DNA of 11,513 nucleotides from Acidobacteriota bacterium (GTDB lineage Bacteria; Acidobacteriota; Terriglobia; Terriglobales; Acidobacteriaceae): contig JAJZCX010000018.1 of the NCBI GenBank assembly GCA_021851625.1, positions 1-11,513 on the forward strand, in the 5' to 3' direction. Shown here one piece after another: positions 6,570-11,513 of this stretch (its first letter is position 1; the number at the start of each line of letters is the position of its first letter). The notes beneath the pieces are model-generated. The model saw nothing but the letters and a program-made list of their open reading frames with translations, was not told where the DNA came from and did no database searches. The position numbers and the translations under genes were made by a program.

Positions 6570-9500
6570 TTACTGAGCCGTCAGCGTAAAATTCAGTTGC
6601 TGAGTAATGTTCTGTGCGTTCGTTGTTACCCCGGTTGGGGAAGAGACGGCTTGTATTGTGATCTTGGAACCTCCAGATGGAGTTTGATACTGAGCGCTAG
6701 AGTTGTAAGCGGAACCACAACCAGACAGACCCGCCATGGAGACCAGCATGAGCAGTCCAGCAATGCACAGCATTTGCAGTCTGCGAATCATCGAGCGATT
6801 GCGCGAGAAGCCCAGCAATCCCACACTCAGCAAGATTCCCGTCCACCAGAAGATCGCCGTGGGCGTCACAATCGGCGGCTGATTGATGAGTACCTGCACC
6901 GTAGTGGTCTGTGCTGGCACGTCATAGGGAATGCTCGTATTTATGGCCTGGAACTGCACCACATGCGGCAGGAAATTGCAGACAGCGTTTGCAGGTAATC
7001 CAATACATTTGAAGTCCACAGCACCGGTGTAGTTCGAATACGAAGTCAGTGTGAGAGTAGCCGTATTCGAACCCGTATTAGAGGCTGTCAGTGTATTGGA
7101 GCTTGCCGTTAATGTGTACGTTGGCATCGTGACCACCAAAGGCACAGCCGCGGTGGCGGAACTGGTGTAGTTCTGATTGCCATTATAGGTTGCAACAATG
7201 TTGTACGTGCCAGCGGCGAGACTCGTCTGCAATGTTGCCGTATAGGTTGGGGCGGTGCTGCTACCCCCCGTTACCAAGGAAGCCGTTCCCAGCACCGTAC
7301 TACCACTGGTAAACGTCACCGCTCCACCAAAGGCTCCCGGAGCGGATGGAACCACTGTAGCCGCAATCGTCACAGAACTGCCAGTCGCTGCTCCCGCTGG
7401 TTCAGCGCTGATCGGGCTGCTTGCATAGCCAGTCACCGTCAATGCTGTTGTGGAGGAATCGGGAACCACGGTTACCGTCAGCGTGCTGGAGCTTTCTGGT
7501 GCAAAGTTGTTGTCACCACTATAGACAGCAACCACCGAGTGTGTACCGCCGCTTAGGTTGCTGAGCACATCAGCAACGGTTGCTGATGTGCTCAGCAACT
7601 GTGGAGTGCCGCTCGCGCCGTCGACGATGAATGTCACTGTGCCCGTTGGCGTTCCACTGACGCCGCTCGGCGCTGCGATGGTGGCGGTCACAGTCACGTT
7701 GCTACCATAGTTGACCGACCCACTGGCTGGCGACGTTTGCACCAGTGTCACCGTATCCAATGCTAGGTTCACAGCATTTCCAGTCAGGTTCAATACCGGC
7801 GATGCTGTGTTTTGTGCGCCCGTTGTCAGCGCTACTGCATCGCTCTGCACGCCAGACATTGCGCCTGAGGGAGAAAAGATCGCACTCAGCGCGCAGGTAA
7901 AACCACTGTTCAACGATGCTCCATTTGTGCAACCAGTATTCGTGGATGGAGTCAGTGAAAACGGACTGCCCGCCGCCAATGGTGCAAAGAGTGGCGAGCC
8001 GATTGTAAGCGCACCCGGCCCAGAACTGGCCAGGTACGCGTTCTCCGCCGCACCACTTTGGTTGATGTTCACTTTGCCTAAGTTCAGGGTTCCAGAGATG
8101 CGGTTGACGTTATACGCAGCCGCATCCGCAGCATCGGCTACATATAAGTTTCCAGAAATATCCAATTGCACCGCATACGGTTTGGCAATGGTTGTGTTGA
8201 TCGCTAATTGATCGCTGGAGTTCAGCGCACCACCTTCATTGGGCACACGAACAATTCTGGCATTGCCCGTATCTGCGATCACCACACTTCCAGATCCATC
8301 GACAGCCACGCCTGTGGGCGTGCTCAGTCCAGACCCAACGGTGCTGATATTGCCATCGTTCATCTCAACGACACGGTTGTTGCCTGTATCAGCAATGTAC
8401 AGATTGTTGTTGGCATCCAGAGCCAGCCCGGATGGATTGGCAAGCGTTGCAGACATGTTGGACTGGAATACGCTGCCGCCCAAAGCACCTCGGCTCACAT
8501 AAGTCATCACTGAATTTGCGGCTGGCTCGGCGATATATAAGGTGCCATCCGCTGCCACAGCCAACGCTCCCGGAGCATTGCTCATGGCAGAGAGCAACAC
8601 GGTTTGTCCAGCAGTGTTCAAAGCACCCGCAACATTGGGCACCATGACTACACGGCTATTCCCAGTATCAGCGATGTAGAGATTGCCTGCTGCATCCGTG
8701 GCAACGCCACTCGGCTTGCTCAGGCCGCTGCCAACCGATGTACCAGTCCCCGCTCCCAATGCATACTCATATACAGCATTCGCACCTGCATCTGCCAGAA
8801 ACACATTGCCAGATGCATCCGTGGCAACTGCTGAAGGAGACACCCAGTTGCCACCCAGTGCTGTTTGTGTTCCAGGATCCACTGTAACCGCCTGGCCAAG
8901 ACCAACACCCGATAGATAGACCTGTACAGAGTCACCTGCCGTGTCTGTCAAGGTAAGAATCGCTGTGCGCAAACCAGGTTGTGTAGGTGAAAAGGTAACT
9001 GTGAATAGGCACTGGCTATCCGTTGCATTCGCCGTGGCACCGGCACCAATCGTGCAAGCAGGCACTCCATTGACCGCTTGTGTCGGCGGCGTAATAGAAA
9101 ATTCTGACGATGCCGCCCCCGCCATGGTCACCGTGCTTCCTTGCAGTGTGACCGACTTGGTAAAGCTAACATACAGCGTTGTCCCACTGCTGGTGGAAGC
9201 AATTGCCGTGGCAGGCATGGACACGTTATCCAGCGTGTACTTACCCAAGCCATCGTAGTTCTGCACGGAAAATAAATTTCCATGCCGGTCAAAGGCCACG
9301 CCAGCCAACTGATAGTTCGATCCGCTGCCATAACTCAAGCTCGTCACCGGTAGAACCAGGAACATGTTGGCTGGGCTGAGCGTTCCGCCTACCAAAGGAA
9401 TCTCATAAACCCCGCCCACACCCGTGCCACTGGTGTTGTTGTCAGTTACATAGAGATTGCCACTGGAATCGACGGCCACCCCATCGGCGGTGTTGAATGC

Positions 9501-10310
9501 GGTAGAAAGCGCAACGTTGCTGGCAGAGGTGGAGGTTACATTGGTTTGGCCTGCTGCGACTTCATACACAGTTGTGCTGCCAGTTACATAGAAGACATCA
9601 CCAATGCTGTCTACCGCAAGAGATTTAATACCGGCTGGGGCCTGCACAATCTCCACAGCACTACCACCGGAGTAGTTGCAAGCCACGCTGCACTCATACA
9701 CGTGGTTGCTGCCGTTGTTGTCATACCCTGTGGCCACAAAGCTGTCGCCTGCTGCATCAAAGGCCAATGCTGCCGTCTGGAAATAGTATCCAGACGCAAC
9801 ATTGAGAGGGCCATCATACAAACAAGGCGCAGTGGGTGTTGGCGATGTACAAGCTGCGGGAGCTGTTGACGGCGCAGAGTACGGCGTATACGAACCATTG
9901 ACATAGGGGATCAAGTAAACCGCTTCGTTGTATACCTCGGACACGATCAGATTCTGATTGTTATCCACCGCCGTCGCGCCAGCATGTCCACTGGTTGTTG
10001 CATTATAAACAGCAATAGGTGCAGCCCCATTCGCCGGAAACTCATAGGTTGTGTTCGAATTGAACCCACCCAAAAATGCATCTCCATTGCTATTGGTGGA
10101 AACACCCCCAGTAAAGCCTTGTATCATTTGGCTCGTAGCGTTGGCATTGTATGCGGCAAGTTGCGTAATGGGTGTGACAATAAACGGCGGTGTGTTCTGC
10201 GCCGAGGCTGAATCCACCGAAAGGATCATCCAGGCAAACGCAAGCATAGCAACAGTACAGAAAGCGCGCACCGGCCAGCCTTGTCCGAATTTGGCTTGAT
10301 TGGTAACCAT
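6570..10310 (-). CDS. Large secreted NHL-repeat / Ig-like protein with membrane-hairpin C-terminus
   Basis: This 1246-residue exported protein has no known specific function. It starts at the ATG at 10308-10310, because GAGGAG lies 7 nt upstream (10323-10318) and the signal peptide (1-37, ending SASA before QN) then begins properly; an in-frame upstream ATG at 10331 and the open frame to 10379 lack such support. Order: an irregular beta-propeller (about 40-370, with GVAVDSSGNLYVTD at 277); an ASH/choice-of-anchor-D-like domain (about 375-470, ending LSGVGLG); six NHL blades starting near 492, 533, 580, 627, 665 and 711 (for example PSGLALDANNNLYIADTGNNRV); a second ASH-like domain (about 740-845); two Ig-like repeats (about 850-948 and 953-1062, with VAVYSGDNNF and VATYNGNQNY); and another beta domain (1063-1145). 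The tail has a membrane segment (about 1153-1168), a basic loop RNRSMIRR, a second hydrophobic segment, LSGC (C1198) and 48 polar residues. Five close cysteine pairs suggest disulfides. A role in adhesion or surface binding is inferred. Confidence 0.85.
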   Translation of the reverse strand: MVTNQAKFGQGWPVRAFCTVAMLAFAWMILSVDSASAQNTPPFIVTPITQLAAYNANATSQMIQGFTGGVSTNSNGDAFLGGFNSNTTYEFPANGAAPIAVYNATTSGHAGATAVDNNQNLIVSEVYNEAVYLIPYVNGSYTPYSAPSTAPAACTSPTPTAPCLYDGPLNVASGYYFQTAALAFDAAGDSFVATGYDNNGSNHVYECSVACNYSGGSAVEIVQAPAGIKSLAVDSIGDVFYVTGSTTVYEVAAGQTNVTSTSASNVALSTAFNTADGVAVDSSGNLYVTDNNTSGTGVGGVYEIPLVGGTLSPANMFLVLPVTSLSYGSGSNYQLAGVAFDRHGNLFSVQNYDGLGKYTLDNVSMPATAIASTSSGTTLYVSFTKSVTLQGSTVTMAGAASSEFSITPPTQAVNGVPACTIGAGATANATDSQCLFTVTFSPTQPGLRTAILTLTDTAGDSVQVYLSGVGLGQAVTVDPGTQTALGGNWVSPSAVATDASGNVFLADAGANAVYEYALGAGTGTSVGSGLSKPSGVATDAAGNLYIADTGNSRVVMVPNVAGALNTAGQTVLLSAMSNAPGALAVAADGTLYIAEPAANSVMTYVSRGALGGSVFQSNMSATLANPSGLALDANNNLYIADTGNNRVVEMNDGNISTVGSGLSTPTGVAVDGSGSVVIADTGNARIVRVPNEGGALNSSDQLAINTTIAKPYAVQLDISGNLYVADAADAAAYNVNRISGTLNLGKVNINQSGAAENAYLASSGPGALTIGSPLFAPLAAGSPFSLTPSTNTGCTNGASLNSGFTCALSAIFSPSGAMSGVQSDAVALTTGAQNTASPVLNLTGNAVNLALDTVTLVQTSPASGSVNYGSNVTVTATIAAPSGVSGTPTGTVTFIVDGASGTPQLLSTSATVADVLSNLSGGTHSVVAVYSGDNNFAPESSSTLTVTVVPDSSTTALTVTGYASSPISAEPAGAATGSSVTIAATVVPSAPGAFGGAVTFTSGSTVLGTASLVTGGSSTAPTYTATLQTSLAAGTYNIVATYNGNQNYTSSATAAVPLVVTMPTYTLTASSNTLTASNTGSNTATLTLTSYSNYTGAVDFKCIGLPANAVCNFLPHVVQFQAINTSIPYDVPAQTTTVQVLINQPPIVTPTAIFWWTGILLSVGLLGFSRNRSMIRRLQMLCIAGLLMLVSMAGLSGCGSAYNSSAQYQTPSGGSKITIQAVSSPTGVTTNAQNITQQLNFTLTAQ
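7557..7599. repeat. 43-bp nested perfect palindrome within the NHL/Ig gene
   Basis: Arm 7557-7577 is the exact reverse complement of arm 7579-7599, over 21 bp with a single base (G7578) between them. Each arm is itself a hairpin: stem GTTGCTGA/TCAGCAAC with 5-nt loop GCACA in the left arm and TGTGC in the right. It lies in the first Ig-like repeat and encodes the LLSTSATVADVLSN stretch (residues 905-918). Confidence 0.9.
8691..8828 (-). repeat. NHL-blade DNA repeat
   Basis: TGCATCCGTGGCAAC occurs at 8691-8705 and again at 8814-8828. The 123-bp period equals 41 codons, the spacing of the first two NHL blades. A related copy of the blade sequence (GTATCAGC followed by ATGTA and AGATTG) is seen near 8387-8406 and 8665-8684. 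These are short conserved parts of a protein repeat rather than a separate element. Confidence 0.6.
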
Positions 10311-10317
10311 GTTCTTT

Positions 10318-10323
10318 CTCCTC
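10318..10323 (-). promoter_or_regulatory. Strong ribosome binding site of the NHL/Ig gene
   Basis: CTCCTC on the + strand reads GAGGAG on the coding strand, 7 nt before the ATG at 10310. It decides the start against the in-frame ATG at 10331. Confidence 0.8.
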
Positions 10324-10344
10324 AATTCCATCGCTGCATTCCTT

Positions 10345-10360
10345 GTCGGCCCTGGCCGAC
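10345..10360. other. Intercistronic hairpin between receptor and NHL/Ig gene
   Basis: GTCGGCC and GGCCGAC are exact reverse complements separated by CT; with a four-base loop the stem is 6 bp. It sits in the 71-nt gap between the receptor stop and the next start. No T-run follows on the - strand, so it looks like a processing or stability element rather than a terminator, and cotranscription is still expected. Confidence 0.4.
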
Positions 10361-10381
10361 TGCTGTTCCGTGTGTGCACTG

Positions 10382-11512
10382 TTAGTACGAAAACTTCAAC
10401 GCGATTTCCACAATACGTCTTCCCACCTTGTAATCTGTTGTGCCAAAGTTGGTATCCACCTGCACTGCCTGAGATGAGTTCAGGTTCTTGCCATTGATGA
10501 AGTCTAGTGCCTCCTCAGTCGGATCCAAGTTGGAAAACGTCACATTAGGATGGTTCAAGAAGTTAAATGCAGCCGCCCTAAGCTCAAAGGACTTTGGTCC
10601 GCCCAGTGCCACATCCTTAATCAGCGTCAAATCCGAATCAAAGTAAGCCGGACCATGCATGTAGGGGAAAAGCAGTGGCCCGTTAGCGCCGCCGATTTGT
10701 GGCAACTGGAAACAACTCCCGTTAACGTATTGGTGGCTGTGCAAGTGCGCAGCCGGATTGCAGGTCACTAGCGGCTGCAATGAAACGTCAGGAGTACCCA
10801 AGAAGTCTTGGTTGGTTACGCTAACATATTGATTCAGCGCTGTATCCGTCAAACTGCCGGACATGGCGAAATTGGTGGCAAAGTCTGTGGCTTGGATATT
10901 GGGACCGCTTTGATACATGGTGTATCCAGAGATCGCCCACTGATTGGCCAGGGCACCTAGTATACGGTTGCCATGCACATGCGAACCCAAATTAACGTAG
11001 TACGACAAGTTGAAAATATTGGAGCGATCAGAGGAAAGCGGCCCGTAGTCATTCCAGACGTTGAATGTATCGCCTGGGATACCGTTGTTGAATCCGCCGC
11101 GTACGCCCAACGCCTTACTCCATGTGTAATTCGCGTTAAAGGTAAACCACCCCATGGTCTTATTCCATGTCACTTGCAAGCCGTTGTAGTTGGCGAACAG
11201 TGTATGCGCTTCCAACTGCAAGGACCCATAGATTGGATACGGACGCCAATCATTGATGGAGGGAAGCGTGGAAGATGGTGTTTCACCCATACCTGTGAGC
11301 TCCTCAGGAGTGTAGGTTGTCTGGTAAAACGTGCTGTTCGGATTTGGATCTGGAGTGAAGAGACCGCCCGGCTTGATCGCGTTTACGTTATCTAAGCTAA
11401 TGGACTCATTGCTGCCGTCGTTGAGAATCGAATTGCTGTTGTTACCCACGTAGCCCACGGCAAACGTGGAGTTCCACAATTGTCTCGATAAAGTCAAACT
11501 GTAAGTCTGCGT
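10382..11512 (-). CDS. Oar-like TonB-dependent receptor, C-terminal part (5' partial)
   Basis: This is the C-terminal 376 residues of an outer-membrane beta-barrel of the Oar-like, carboxypeptidase-regulatory-domain-bearing TonB-dependent receptor type, abundant in Acidobacteriota. The frame is open to the right edge (TQTYSLTLSRQLWNS), so the plug and N-terminal domain lie outside; family members are usually about 1000-1200 residues. Characteristic stretches are SRQLWNSTFAVGYVGN, FNANYTWSKALGVRGG, the DYGPLSSDRSNIFNLSYY strand region, NQWAISGYTMYQSGP, and FELRAAAFNFLNHPNV followed by FGTTDYKVGRRIVEIALKFSY. The terminal tyrosine and alternating last strand fit the BAM recognition signal. One cysteine pair flanks an extracellular-type loop (VTCNPAAH and GSCFQLP). 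The ligand is unknown; members are often assumed to take up glycans or peptides. The NHL/Ig gene follows 71 nt downstream on the same strand, suggesting an operon. Confidence 0.9.
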   Translation of the reverse strand, partial: TQTYSLTLSRQLWNSTFAVGYVGNNSNSILNDGSNESISLDNVNAIKPGGLFTPDPNPNSTFYQTTYTPEELTGMGETPSSTLPSINDWRPYPIYGSLQLEAHTLFANYNGLQVTWNKTMGWFTFNANYTWSKALGVRGGFNNGIPGDTFNVWNDYGPLSSDRSNIFNLSYYVNLGSHVHGNRILGALANQWAISGYTMYQSGPNIQATDFATNFAMSGSLTDTALNQYVSVTNQDFLGTPDVSLQPLVTCNPAAHLHSHQYVNGSCFQLPQIGGANGPLLFPYMHGPAYFDSDLTLIKDVALGGPKSFELRAAAFNFLNHPNVTFSNLDPTEEALDFINGKNLNSSQAVQVDTNFGTTDYKVGRRIVEIALKFSY

Positions 11513-11513
11513 A

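Noticed and set aside
8197..8216. Direct repeat TTGATCGCT separated by AA
   Set aside because: It is only 9 bp, inside coding sequence, and not repeated elsewhere that I could see.
9774..9796. 8-bp inverted repeat (CGTCTGGA / TCCAGACG, 7-nt loop) in the NHL/Ig gene
   Set aside because: It is a real hairpin, but short enough to arise by chance in several kilobases and has no context to give it a role.
6570..10310. NHL/Ig gene as a phage tail, CRISPR-like or toxin-delivery gene because of its repeats
   Set aside because: The repeats are protein blades and Ig domains with a signal peptide; there are no Rhs/YD motifs, toxin domain, phage neighbours or spacer-like DNA.

Overview
The window looks like part of an Acidobacteriota (Terriglobia-type) chromosome. 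This is inferred from the protein content: an Oar-like TonB-dependent receptor sits beside a very long secreted NHL-repeat/Ig-like protein that ends in a membrane-hairpin tail, and there is an exported GH42 beta-galactosidase. No rRNA or other phylogenetic marker is present, so the assignment is tentative. The left part is G+C-rich; the right part (about 6570 onward) looks less so.

Layout, left to right. (1) 3-1079 (+): a GlmS-type sugar-phosphate isomerase module (tandem SIS domains), cut by the left edge. (2) 1129-3231 (+): an exported GH42 beta-galactosidase, 49 nt downstream and possibly cotranscribed. (3) 3234-4571 (-): an Nramp/MntH metal transporter, convergent with the galactosidase with only 2 nt between stop codons. 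(4) 4696-5973 (+): purD, divergent from the transporter across about 124 nt, followed 9 nt later by (5) a DinB-family protein at 5983-6480 (+). (6) A hairpin terminator at 6516-6551 sits between this pair and the convergent right-hand genes. (7) 6570-10310 (-): a 1246-residue secreted NHL/ASH/Ig-like protein, 71 nt downstream of (8) the C-terminal third of an Oar-like TonB-dependent receptor at 10382-11512 (-), cut by the right edge. No gene-free stretch exceeds 300 bases. I see no tRNA, rRNA, CRISPR array, insertion sequence or phage gene.

How the genes may work together: the SIS isomerase, galactosidase, metal transporter and PurD/DinB pair are ordinary sugar, metal and purine functions with no evident shared pathway. 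The receptor and the NHL/Ig protein very probably form one transcription unit for an outer-membrane or surface function.

The least expected structure is at DNA level: a 43-bp nested perfect palindrome inside the NHL/Ig gene (7557-7599), and a perfect 13-bp inverted repeat near the 3' end of the transporter gene (3300-3330). I found no convincing undescribed defence or mobile system. The best candidates for novelty are the palindrome and the TM-plus-lipobox C-terminus of the large secreted protein.
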